NCBI GenBank assembly: GCA_963070105.1
Contig: OY718804.1
Location: 987,720 to 1,051,719, forward strand
DNA: 64,000 nt
Direction: 5' to 3'
From: Litomosoides sigmodontis
Lineage: Eukaryota > Nematoda > Chromadorea > Rhabditida > Onchocercidae
The notes beneath the pieces were generated by a model. The model was not told the origin of the DNA, did no database searches, and was given only the letters and a program-made list of their open reading frames with translations. Within the stretch, counting starts at the first letter, position 1, and every line of letters begins with the position of its first letter. The translations under genes and the position numbers were made by a program. Of the stretch, positions 40,257-52,226 are shown in pieces.

Positions 40257-42757
40257 AACTGTCATTATCAGCAAGCCTAAATCTAAGTCTAATGATGATG
40301 ATTGTGATATCAGAGTTAAGTGAAAAAAAAATGGATGGATGAATTTGATAGGAAAGGCAAGAGAGATTTTGGTGAGCTTTTGAAGCGGAGGAAATGTTTG
40401 ATAATATTCATCTTGTCATTTCAAAGTATTTGGAACGAATGAATGAAGGGAAAAGTGTTGCGCCATTTCTTTCTTTGCTTTCCTTCTGTTTTTTGCTGTT
40501 AAAAAATTCGAACGAATCAATAATCGTTCTCTTCTTCTTCACTCCTCCCTCCCTCCCTCTCTCTCTCTCTCTGTCTCTGCTTGAAACAGCTTGAAATAAA
40601 AAGAAATTAATGATTGATGATTTTTCTTTCTTTTCTTCATTTTTCTTCTCTTTTCTTTTTTTTTTTTGCTTCACAGAAATGACAATAAACTTTTGCCTTC
40701 AATTTCGCAAAAACAGAAATGAATAAATAATTGTACCGAATAATCTTTGAGAGGACTATTTGACGAATGAAATTTTTGTGATTAATTTTAAATACTTCAT
40801 AAAATGCGAAAGCTAGCACAGTATGGCAAATGCTAGAGGCTAGAGGAGCAATTCAATAACTCACGCTGCTAGTTTCCTAGAGAAAAATTAAGTTTAAGCA
40901 AGCGTATGTTGCGCTATGTTCCACTGAGAAGCAAGCCAACATACATACCCTTTCAAATGCAAATTGCTTCCTCATTATCAATGAATGAAATTATCAAGTA
41001 AGTGAAAAAATACACACAAATGGACAATGTCCTTCTATAGCTAATGCTTATTTGAATGTAAACGAACGATGGTGTAACACATGAATTTCGTTCCTTTTCA
41101 TTTCTTTTTTTATTTTTTCATAATTTTGAAATTTTCCAAATAATAGTGAAATAAGTGCGATAGCTTTGTGTTAGCATTATTTTACAAATCCCTTTTGGGA
41201 GTAATAATCGATGATGAAAAGCCGATCGCATACTTCTGATTCATTGCATAGTAAAATAGTAGGAATGTGATAAATTGGACTAATCTATCAGATTAATGAG
41301 CGCTTTATGAAATCAACAATCAAACACTTCATTCCTCCACAATACCACCAATTCACTACACTTAACAGTTGTTTAAATTGTCTAATTTTAGTTAATAAAA
41401 ATAAAATTTTAAAATTTAACTAATTTCCTGAAATATTTCAGCCACACATTAATACAACGATATCAACAATTCGTCGGCATTAGTGACAAATCAAACAATG
41501 AAATTATTTGTAATTTTTGCGTAAAAAATTTAACTTACCGAAAAAAAATTTCGTCGCAAAGTAAAAGCTTTTTGAAATGTTATTGTGAGGAAAAATAAGA
41601 ATGCTATAATAATTCATTATCACACTGTTAGCACTTCCATCTTCCTCCTTCCTCTTACCTTCAAATGTTTGCTAACTTTGGGAACAATTCCTACTTACGT
41701 ACCTCCTTCATTCTTTACTTACTTCCCTACTTACTTTTACTTATTCACTTACTCGTTCAGTATTGTTGGATTATCTCATGCACCCAGTGAGTTGTGTAGT
41801 TCGGGTGGTGCAACAAGTGAAGCGTGAAAAAGCATTTTTGCATTTAACGATTGAGTATGTATGAGAAAGCCTACGTGCTAAAAGGAAAAATGAGTCAACA
41901 ACGATCTTGTGAGATACCTAGCACGAAGTGAACAACGTAGCGGAATGCGTGCGTGTACGCACGCCTAGATGGCCGCCAAGTAAGGAAGAAAAAAGAAGGT
42001 TGCTAGGCATGGCATTACTCTTGAAGGCAAAGCACTTTGTATGTGCGCACAAACTAACACATTCACATTGGGATGGAAAATGCGAAGAGAAAACGTGAAA
42101 GCGAATTGAAATGATAAATTGAATTGAAATTTAGAAATCATTTCCATTTCATAAATAAAAATTTACGGTTGTACAAAAAAAAAAAGTGTAAAATGAACAT
42201 GCATTACTGTGAAATACGCTAATCCCAAATTATTGCGCAAAACACCTATAATATAATGATTGTTATTTTTGTACGAAAGATGTTGGCTTAAAATTTGAAA
42301 TATGATAGAGATCTTTTTGAATACGATGAGGATATTAGCATAAAAAATGTGTGATAAAGATATGAGCATGATTTCTCTGAATACAATAAAGATATTGAAA
42401 TGTGAAAATGATATTAGTATGATCACGAATATGACAAAAATATCAATATAAGATAAAGATTGATATCACTATCTGTTCACAGAATGCAATTTAAATTTTG
42501 TCCTCATGTAATTCGACCAATTTTCGAATTTCAAAAGTCTAAATATATTGCCCTAATCCTCTTTTTAATCAAGTTTTAGAATGCTTTTACTTTCCTGAAT
42601 TTGAATAAAATTATAATTCGATTTGAAGTGCTTGTTGCAGTCGCATATTTTCATGTCCTTCGCAACGAATACTACTCATGCGCAATTCGGGACACACCAA
42701 GCATACTCACGTACCTCACTTCCGCTTCCAAGAATTACACAATGCGCTCCTACTTAC

Positions 42758-42852
42758 CAATAGGCTTGCGCTCGAATTGCGAGAACATTTGTGATTGCCT
42801 TTCCAGTTGAATCATAAATCCCGGTGGCCCTTCCAGGTAGGCATTCTTGCAT
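42758..42852 (-). CDS. candidate trans-spliced first exon divergent from ALKBH8
   Basis: On the minus strand TTTTTCAG (42858-42865) is followed after 5 bases by ATG at 42852. The frame runs 31 codons (MQECLPGRATGIYDSTGK, then AITNVLAIRAQAY) to a strong donor, TG|GTAAGTAGG. The segment is far less AT-rich than its surroundings and has mostly purines in first codon positions. I do not recognise the protein. A second frame (including AYLEGPPGFMIQLERQSQ) is also open, so the frame is not certain. No downstream exon is convincing; 40049-40184 is phase-compatible but unproven. The two start codons of this exon and ALKBH8 would be only 172 bases apart. Confidence 0.33.
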
Positions 42853-43024
42853 TAATCCTGAAAAACATTGATGCGTGCACAATGATTTGCATAAGACATA
42901 ATCATTTCATTAAATTTGCTGAAATTTAGGAAAGTCAGGAAGAGAAAAATTGATCCACTTGAAATGGTTTCCTTTCCTTTCATTTGTTTATTTCGACGAA
43001 TAATAAATATATCGTAACGACTTC

Positions 43025-46000
43025 ATGAATCAGTCGAAGATATCACGAAAACTTCGGAAATGTTTGCTGCAGTTGCAGAAGCATGATCCGGATGTGGAAC
43101 TTTCATCAGTTCCTACTAAAGTAAGTGTTTATTTTACTGAAAAATTTAACTTATTAAGTGTAATTTGTATTGCAGCCAACCGTATAATTTTAAAGATTTT
43201 GAGCAACAATTGCTAACTTTTGTCCTTCGAGCTTAGTGCTACTAGTTTCCTTATTATTACTAATATATATTGATTTGTGTGAGATCGATGATTTACGTAC
43301 ATGTTATAGTAAAATAGTGGCAATTTTTCATCTATTTCGATCTCGTTAGACATTGTTCGAAATCCTTGCTCGAAATCTTAGTGTCGGAATTTTAATACTA
43401 CCAATTGTTCACTGCTTCCTTTAAAGATGAGATCGACTTTTGATCAAGCTAAACCTAATTAATGCTGTGGTTAGTTGAATAAAGAGTGAAGAAATTATAT
43501 TTTCGAATTCCAATTTGCAGGTAATATTTGTTGCTAACAGTGGTCCACTATGTGGACTGTCATACGGTGAGCTGGAAAGCATATTTAATCAGTTTGATGA
43601 AAACTGTGATTTTATAGTATTCCAGTCGCAACGTTCTTACTCTTTTGTCATTTTTCAAACAGTTGCTACAGCTCAGTTAGCTTATCAGAAACTTCATGGA
43701 CAAGTACCATCAAAAAAAGAAAATGGATTACCTTTTTACATTGCATTTGTTAAAAACGGTAATTGCTACTGTATTAGTTGTAAATTTGCATAGACAAATA
43801 AATTAAAATTAATGTAACGAAATAGAAAGCTTCATGTGTAAAGGAGATGGTTAAGTGCATGAATACTAATTTCTGCACCTAAGTGATTTTGGCGATAGCA
43901 ATCTGTTTTTTCTTTTTTTTGCACTGAGTGAAAATACACATGATTGACATCTCAAAACCTATTTTTTTTTCATTTCAATTAATGTTTGAGTAGGGTAGTG
44001 ATCCATCCTTTTCATGCAACTGCAAAGTTAATAAAAAGTAAATATGATACTGGTGCTTGTTTTTTTTTCACCAAAGAAGAAACGAAATTTCAGTACCAGC
44101 GATTAAAAAGGCAGAACCGTTGCATAAACCAAATGGCCTTTCGCTTTTATCAGACTTTATTAATGGAAATGAAGAAGCAGCATTGATTAGTGTTATCGAA
44201 GAATACATGCCTAGCAGGAGTAATTTTTTTTTTGTAGAATTTATGTGTGTTGTGTACGAGCTCCTCTTATGGATACAATGAATGAAATTGTATGATTTGT
44301 TTGGATTAGTTTTTGTGTTTAGTAGCTGATAAATTATAGGATTGTTTCAGAAACATTAAAAAGCCACAAGGTTATCCATTTTGGCTTTGAATTCAATTAT
44401 GACAATAATATGCCTTTCGAGCAACCCTCTTCAAATCCAATACCGTCAGCGTGTCAATCCATAATTGATCGAATGCTTGAGGCTGGAATATTTCGGGAAA
44501 GACCGGATCAGTTGACGGTGAATATTTATGAACCTGGAAATGGTATACCGCCACATGTTGATACTCACTCGGCATTTAGCGATACTATAGCCTCGCTTAG
44601 TTTGCTTTCAGGTTTATTTTCATCATTCGGTGGGAAATCATGCAGGAAATAATAGCGGCATATTGTGAAGAAATTTGCTTGCTCATTGGGTTTTTGTATA
44701 CTTACATTGATTGTGGAAAATTCTTAAACTGCAATTATTATTTTCTCGTTTCACAACAGTCTTAGGCGACACTCAGTATTACAAGTTTTGCTTCAGATTA
44801 GTTACTTGTTTACTGCTTTATTTCAGATCTCGTCATGGAATTTCGTGATTTCGCCAACACCTCAGCAATTTATGATGTTCTTTTGCCACGTTTTAGTTTG
44901 ATGATAATGCAAGGAGAGTCACGATATCGATGGAAACATGGGTAGTTATTATCTGTATATTTTTGAATGATGAATAAATGTGTGCATTCTTATTTTGTAA
45001 AGAAATGTTTTTCAGTATAGCGAAACGAAAATATGATGTAAATCCAAAAACGAATAAATTAATGAGGCGACAGTTGAGGGTTTCTTTTACATTTCGAAAA
45101 GTGATACAAGAAAAATGCCAATGTGAATTCATTGAATATTGTGATTGGGACCGGAATGGTGCAATGAAAATCCCGGATAACGACGAATATGGCGTATCTA
45201 TTGAGAAGCAATATGTTTCCACGGTAAAGAAGCATCGGTCTCTGTTCTTTCTTTTCTCTTGCGTTTACTAAGCTTATTCTTACTTAGCTTTAAATAATAT
45301 TTTTAGGTTTATGAATCTATAGCAGATCATTTTGATACAACAAGACACGCACAATGGAATGGTGTCGCCAAATTTCTGGCAAATTTTGCACCTGGAACAG
45401 TAGTTTATGATATTGGCTGCGGTAATGGAAAATATCTTAAACTTAACGATGATTTTATCAAGGTATACTTTCTTGCAATTCAGAAATCTAATTTTAAATC
45501 CTCGATAGTTCGTTAATTATGTACTTGCTTGATTGCTTATTTGACGAGTGGAATAATTGAAATTTTGCAAGCAAAGCTCTAATTTTAAATGAAATCTAGG
45601 ATCTTGTGTTGATATTAGTAAAAAGATCTTAGCAATGCATTTCGTTCTATTTCAGATTGGTTGTGACTCATGCAACAATTTATGTCGCATAGCCAACCAA
45701 AAGCAATGTAATGTGTTGCGCGCAGATATTTTATCATTACCTTTTAAAAGTTCTAGTGCAGGTGCGGTCTTATGCATTGCTGTCATCCACCATTTAAGTA
45801 CAAAGATGAGAAGGTACTAATTTGTGCTAGAGTTTTTCAACTTACCGTTTACGCTTACATTTAACGTCTCTTTGCTATTTTATATGTGGAAATATGAAGT
45901 ATTTTTCTATGCTTACTTATACATATTCGCAGTATGGTGCTATAGTAACGATGCATGACATAATGTTCATTATCGTATTCCTTATGTAGCTGTATAATTC

Positions 46001-46891
46001 GTTCACTTCTCATTTGAAGGTTTCGCGCAATTCAAGAAATTATGCGAGTATTGAAAACGGGCGGTCGAGCATGCATTACCGTTTGGGCGTATGAACAGAA
46101 TTTATGTGATGGACCTTCTGAATATTTGAAAATGCGTCAAAAGAAACGTGATGTGCAGGTTTCAGATTGTATTTATATCTGTTACTTTCAGATAACATAG
46201 TCTGGATATATTTGGTTTGAATAACGTGTGGATTTTCTTCTCTTATTAATCTTTATACTACCTACAAGATTACTGATAAGGTTGTAAGATTGTCAAAAAA
46301 TCAAAAGCTTCAGAATTCTGCTTGAATATTAAGTGTATTGTTTTAGACGAACCGTCGAGATAGTCGTGGAAGATTGCGAGTACACGAGGGAAGAGAATTC
46401 ACCCAGTCAGATATGCTTGTTCCATTTCAGAATGCTGATGGGAGTCGATTTCTGAGGTACGCATAAATATTTCAGGAATATTTTTGTGCAATTCTTGAAA
46501 ATAAATTGTAATTTCTCTTTACTAAACTGAGAATAAAGTTAAGTTAGTGAAAGCTTAACTAATTTTGATCCATTTGCGTGAAAAAGATGGATCAAAATTA
46601 GTTAAGTTACTACTAAGCAGATTTTTTTTTGCACCTCGTGCACACTTCATTATATATATTACTGTTCAGTTACACTTTGATTAGTGGCAAAGTAATGGAA
46701 GGAGCAATGAGGAGTAAATATAAGACAAATAAGTTTAATTAAACCAAGTGTAAATTATTGTTTTTAGGTACTATCATTTGTTTCGTGATTTCGAACTTGA
46801 AGATTTGATGCACGATGTTGGTGGTTGTGTTGTTGAGAAATATTTTTATGAACAAGGGAACTGGATCGCTTATATAAAAAAAGAGATTTAG
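43025..46891 (+). CDS. ALKBH8: ALKBH8: tRNA wobble uridine dioxygenase/methyltransferase
   Basis: In animals ALKBH8, with TRMT112, methylates cm5U to mcm5U at tRNA position 34, and its AlkB domain hydroxylates mcm5U. Eleven exons, all in phase: 43025-43120, 43521-43758, 44094-44219, 44351-44611, 44827-44941, 45016-45223, 45307-45462, 45656-45813, 46020-46158, 46347-46456 and 46768-46891 (TAG), 576 residues. Domains: RRM about 33-112 (VIFVAN, SYSFVIF); AlkB 2OG-Fe(II) domain about 125-308, with Fe ligands H222 and D224 (IPPHVDTHSAF) and H278 (YRWKHG) and 2OG-binding R300/R306 (RVSFTFR); a Cys cluster C313/C315/C321; SAM methyltransferase about 349-576 with motif I DIGCGNGKY (383-391) and IAVIHHLS. 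The human protein is longer (664) mainly in loops between the last motifs. The start is supported by alignment with the short human N-terminus. All catalytic residues are intact. Confidence 0.97.
46554..46606 (+). other. perfect 20-bp inverted repeat in ALKBH8 intron 10
   Basis: CTTAACTAATTTTGATCCAT at 46554-46573 and its exact reverse complement at 46587-46606, separated by a 13-base loop. One wobble and one further pair can extend the stem. It lies in the intron between exons 46347-46456 and 46768-46891. Confidence 0.85.
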
Positions 46892-46896
46892 TTTTC

Positions 46897-46902
46897 AATA
46901 AA
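46897..46902 (+). terminator. poly(A) signal AATAAA of ALKBH8
   Basis: Canonical AATAAA five bases after the ALKBH8 stop codon, implying an extremely short 3' UTR if used. Confidence 0.55.
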
Positions 46903-47817
46903 ACTCTATTTTCCTTGAATAGTACGGGTGTGATGTTTTTTCGATTTTATTATGTTCATGTCAAATTCAGTAATTGAAAACTTTAACTATCTGGGTTGCA
47001 TTTATTTGTTGCAATAGAGATTTTGCGAATTTTCTTGAACCGACCGGCTAGAATTCCAGGCATTATGGAAGTGGTTATCGTAATTAGCTGAAAGATTATG
47101 TATGTTGTTAAAAGTATAGATTAGTGACGAGTTTTACATTAAAAAAAAATGCAATCCATTGTATATTACAGCGGAATCCATAACTAATGAACTCCGTAAT
47201 AATTTCAATCTTTGATCTTCTAATAAACTAGCAATTGGAATTTAACATTCGGAATTTAGCTTATCATAACTATAGCTGAATTATTTTCTCATTGATTCAT
47301 ATCTATTATCATGTTTTCGCTCATATGAATTTTCATTGCTGCCCATCGGAAAAGTGTACTTGCATAACGACATGTCATCTTTGAAAAAGATTATAGACGA
47401 ACGAAACGCATACGTTGTTGAATTAATACGAAGTGATACCGTACCATTTAAGATGGAGTAAAATTATTCAATAAATACGATTTTACTATTTGGTTTTTTA
47501 ACGGTATAAGGCTTAAAATTATTTAGCATTGCGAAATGCATTGTTTTATTCATTTTTTCGATCATGGAATATCTTTTACAATATAGAAACAATATTCATT
47601 TTTTACGCACAAATTCTCTTTATATCATTTTAAAAAAATAAAATTGTTATTTCGTTTATGGAATCAAGCATTTTTAAATTGTAAAATGTAGACGAAAGTA
47701 ACGTAGTAATCCTTTCAATTTTTCTATTGTCCCATTATCATTGTTTGAATATGAATATCATATTATATTCCAAACAAACAAACAAAAAGAAAAAACGAAA
47801 TTTCATTTTCCCAAAAA
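46903..47817. other. intergenic gap between convergent genes
   Basis: About 0.9 kb of AT-rich sequence between the ends of ALKBH8 (+) and the Lys/Glu-rich gene (-). I see no exon, repeat or RNA gene in it. Confidence 0.65.
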
Positions 47818-50460
47818 TTACTTCTTTTTTCGTTTTCTCTTCCTTTTTACTTTTCTTGCAATTTCTACCGGCAACGTCAATATCAGAACGTCACCCTCTC
47901 TTTTGATACTTTTTGCTTGCTGTAATCAAATGCAAATTGTAAATGATTGCATCTAATACGGAGCTTACAACGACACTTTTGTGATCAAACTTTTTTGACA
48001 GTTTTAATCAAACGTAACAATCTATATCATCCAATTAATATGTTGAAAGTGAATAAAATTAATAACGATGTGAGAGAATTGCCTCTTTCTTTCTGCGTGT
48101 GTATGTGTGTGCGATAATTATTATGAACTGTAATTACCATTTAATGGTTTATTACCATTAATTATTACTACTTAATTGTTATTTAACCGTTCGTGCAATT
48201 AATTATTAAAAATTTCACAAATGAAAAAATGATGTTGAAAAGAAAGGCAACTCACAAATAATTCATTCCAATTAATTTCAGTTCCTTCTTCTGCGTTCGC
48301 CACCGCTCCATATCGTGCTTTGATTTCACCAATTTTAGACGTAAACTCCTCGTTGGAAATCTTTTTCATCGTCTATTGCAATCGTATAATTAGAAGTGAA
48401 GCGCTTTTTTTTTTCTTTATTTGTCAGAAGAAAATAAATGGGAGTGTGGAAAATTTCATTTCACTCATAGCTCTGCTTTGAATTTTTTCAAAGGAATTAT
48501 TCAGGCAATGAAACATTTTATTTCGTGTAATTTATGCTAATTTAAAGTGAAATTTATGAATTATGTTATAAATTATAAGCAATGAAATTGATGAATTAAG
48601 ACATACGCCAACTTTCGGTTGGCCTATTTGCCATTTATCAGGACCAAAAATGTCAGCATTTTTATCCATAAAAATGTGCAGTGTCTAAAACTGTAATGGA
48701 TGATAATTGGAAGGCGAGAAGTTGCAATGATTTGAAGTTATTTTTTTTCATTTCAGAAGTTCAATTTTGTTTTGCTTTTGCTTTCATTAACCTTATATCT
48801 TGGATCATCGCAGTCAGCAATTTCCATCGTTCCCTCTTTTATTTCAGGCAGCGGTTCCTCCTCATCTCTTACTTTTTCAACTTTTTCAATTTTGCATCCT
48901 TCATCTTTGCCATCATCAGCCTTCTTCAAATCTTCTCTCGATTTATCCGGTGACTTACGCTGAAAGTAGCCATAACGTTGGTGCTATTTTGTTAAAAAGT
49001 AAAAAAAATAGTGATGGAACATATGCAGTTTAATTTTTAAATATAAATTTCAAATATTTTTACAACCATTTTGATTTCGGTTACTTCTTCAGCTTTTTGT
49101 GTTTCCTCCGCAGGTAGCACTGTAATTGGTTTCGCTTCGATAACTTCTTTCTTGTTCTAAAAACGTGACGACTTGCGTGAAACAAGTGATGAAAGATTAT
49201 TTTTGAAATAAATAACATTTCATCGACACCAATACATCAATCAGTTTGCAGCACCTTTTACTTTCTCATTAACAATTTGCGAAAGTGTATAAATCTTACT
49301 GTGTCAGCAATTTCAATCTGTCAACCAAGTACGTCAAACTTCATTAGTGATTTTTTAAATTTGCTCAAAATGAAGCAGACAAGAGGTGGGAGCTGAAATT
49401 TTTACGAGATATCAAGTCTCACTTCCTCCTTGTTAGTCGTGCGCAAATTTCCTCCATCATCCTTTTTCACTTCCGGTTCATCAATGCGTTTCTCTCCTGA
49501 CGCTTCCTTTTTTTCTTGCAGTAACAACGGTTCCTTCTTTTGTGCTACTAAATACATTTCATTTAAGTAGTTTAAGTGATTTAATCTACGCCACGCGAAT
49601 AATTAAAATCGTAATAATTAGCAATAATAACAAAGGTAATAACAATAACACTAATAATAATGAAAATGACGGTACTAGCGATAATAGTCATAATGCTAAT
49701 GAAATAATAATAGTAATGAATAAGCCATATGCTTACATTTCTCCTATTATCACTCTTTGCATATTTCGTTTTCGTATTTATTAAAACAAAAAAAATACTT
49801 AGGCTTATTTTCTTGAAAAACGATCTACCTAATTATCAAATTCAATGGAGCAAAACTATTTCACCCAACCATTTAAAGTTCATCAAATGTATTATCGCAA
49901 ATTATTTCTGTAAGTTTAAGTAATATGAAAAGTGAAATGGCGGCAGAATATATAGCTTGTAAATTTAGGACTAATCGGAAGAGAAAAAAAAACGAAACGT
50001 TTGCCTGATCGCCTGTAAATTCATGTAATGATGAATTTCCTACAATTATCGATAATTTGATTGCCAAAAAAGAAGTATGGATTTCATTAGCGAACGGTGA
50101 AAAAATGAAAATTTTGTTTGCATTCATGTGATTTAAGATTTATTGATTTCTAATTTTTCATCTAACCTTCCTGTTGCTTATCGGCAATCTGAAATGTTTT
50201 ACATTTAATATTATTCAAATACTTTTGTTGTTCCATGTGTTACATGCTTATTTCAGGCTTACGTCGTTTACTATTGCAAAATAAAATGCAAAAGATGTGA
50301 ACGCTGTAACCGTCTTTTAAAAAAAAAGTAAATGTTTAATAATATTTACACTGAATGATGCAATTTTTAGCTTTTCAATTGTGTACTTTTGCATATTGAA
50401 ATTAATAGGAACCTGTTCTATTTGTTGTTTTTTGCTTGTTTTTTCTGGTTGTTTCGATTT
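47818..50460 (-). CDS. Lys/Glu-rich protein with basic C-terminus, 3' part of gene
   Basis: Minus-strand exons: 50413-50460, 50167-50188, 49423-49547, 49300-49317 (18 bases), 49067-49156, 48792-48959, 48607-48684, 48256-48372 and 47818-47919 (TAA). All join in phase; most borders are phase 0. The visible part is about 255 residues; the start is not found, and exons before 50460 are likely. The first two thirds are low-complexity, rich in Lys, Glu, Asp and Gln, probably disordered, with echoes of an I(E)IAD motif in several exons. The last three exons look folded: NADIFGPDKWQIGQPKVG, FTSKIGEIKARYGAVA, then GDVLILTLPVEIARKVKR and a run of Lys/Arg to the end, resembling a nuclear localisation or nucleic-acid-binding tail (inference). 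I do not recognise the family. Many small phase-0 exons suggest growth by exon duplication. Confidence 0.72.
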
Positions 50461-52044
50461 CTGAATTGTTAAAAATTTGTGAATTTTAACGTAAGGGAGG
50501 AGAATTTCCGTTGCAACTTAGTTCAGTAGTTAATATCGTGTTAAGATAAACCTTTAACTGCTAATTGAAGTTGAAAGAATTTTTCATTTGAATCCCTCGT
50601 AAATGCTTATACTCAAAAAATTAGGAAATAAATGTTTTCCTATTAATGATTATGGATGAATATATTTTAGGAATAGTAATTAATGTATCAATTTTACAAT
50701 ATTTAACTTTCATTGCAACTGCTATAGGTAGTGGTTCGCGGTGCGTTTAAACTGATACTAATTAATTAGTAATTAATTACAGGAATTGCCTACCATTTTG
50801 CTACAATTATAAATGATGGATGATATGAATGCAATTGTAATACACACTAAGTGAATGAATAACAGATACATATCTGAGAACCAAACTGTAAATTAAAATA
50901 CTGTATAATTCGTTTGTTAATTGACATTAATAAGTTATGGAACCAAAGCATGAGGAATTTTCTTCATTCATTTCATACTGTAATTTGTAAGTTTTATATT
51001 CGTTCATTCATTCCAATGATCACTTATCAAGGTATTTTAAAACAGTAAAGAAAGAATTTTAATTATTAAAGTTCAAGGAGCAGCGCGAGTTTGATAAAGT
51101 GCTATTTTCACCAAACTCTTAATTAAATCATACTGAATTGTGAAAAAAATTTATTTTGAAAATTTTTATTAGTGCGATTAAACTGTGGGAAGTGATTAGT
51201 GTCTCTGTTAAAAAATTAATTTTATTTTCCAACTAATTAATTTACTTTTTCCTTTAGTTTTAAGGAACTCTTGATATGAAGTTAAATTTTTACTATAAAG
51301 TTGAGGAGTTACAACTATAAGCATACTATAAACTTTTAAACTTTCACTATAAGCTATGAAGTGGAAATTTTCACTCATTGCAGTACTAGCACATCTAGTG
51401 ATATCAATCACCTTGTATTGTTGAATTGTAGCACCGAACGCGGAAGTTATTACTTATGCCTTACGCGTTATCACGTTATCACGATAATCACGCACGCAGC
51501 CAAACGAAGGCGAACGGAACGATAACAATGATTTTATTCATTAATATTCAAAAGTTTTATACAGCAAGCGTGTAAATTAATCATTGCTCATATGTGAAGA
51601 ACAAACTTTCATTGTTTGCGTAGGAAAGCGTATTCGCGCGTGTTAATCACGTAATTCACTCCTGCAACACATTCATGTGCAATATTATCACTAAAATGTT
51701 ACGATTAAAATAAAGTTTAACAAATTTTCCAACTTTATTCCATCTTAATATTGATATTTCATCCCGTGAAATCAGTGTTAGAATGATGATAACTGAATCA
51801 GCAGCATCCGTCGGATCTTAATATTAAAATTTTGCCTTCCTTCTTTTCACATCTATTTCAATGATTTTTTTTTTTATTAAAAAATTTTCAATCTGTTAGG
51901 AAAAATCCTGAACACCTACTTTCTAAATATTTCGAATGATATTACCTACAATGATCACTTACTAAATTCGTTGTTCTTTGCTCATTTCTAATTTTACTGC
52001 GAAATTAGGTGAATGCATTAGTTGCAGTAAGTTTTAAAATCAAA
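50461..52044. other. unassigned spacer, probably upstream part of the K/E-rich gene
   Basis: AT-rich. The first exon(s) and start codon of the Lys/Glu-rich gene probably lie here or further upstream, but I found no exon in the required phase. A short direct repeat of CACGTTAT/CACGATAAT type lies at about 51468-51495. Confidence 0.5.
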
Positions 52045-52226
52045 TTAAATTACAAGTGGGAAAAGATGTCGTCTTGCTGTAGGTGTGCAAAGACCGCATA
52101 TTTTAGGACACTAATACCTCATAAGCTTCATATAGATTGGATCATTGCAAAGGTTAGGGTATAATGGACAATCGGATAGCTTATCAGGTGCTGACTTATC
52201 CTGGAAAATTTCCGATTCCACTGTTG
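52045..52226 (-). pseudogene. ShK-like Cys-rich terminal exon with in-frame amber codon
   Basis: After CATTTAG (acceptor, exon from 52226) one minus-strand frame reads through ESEIFQDKSAPDKLSDC and PLYPNLCNDPIYMKLMRY, then TAG (52111-52113), then CPKICGLCTPTARRHLFPLV and a TAA stop at 52045-52047. The spacing and the CN-P-Y--LM----CP--CG-C pattern match short nematode ShK (ShKT) domains, in which Gln is common right before CPKTCG. The TAG therefore sits where CAG would be expected, one C-to-T change away. If the stop is real the last three Cys are lost. Upstream exons (phase 1) were not found. It could be a pseudogene, a fragment of a larger gene, a base error, or part of an alternatively spliced gene using the AG|GTATTAG donor beside the stop. 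The family match is recalled, not searched. Confidence 0.55.

Noticed and set aside
40098..40280. Met-Arg/Met-Gly repeat frame
   Set aside because: Product of the (GATGAG)n minisatellite.
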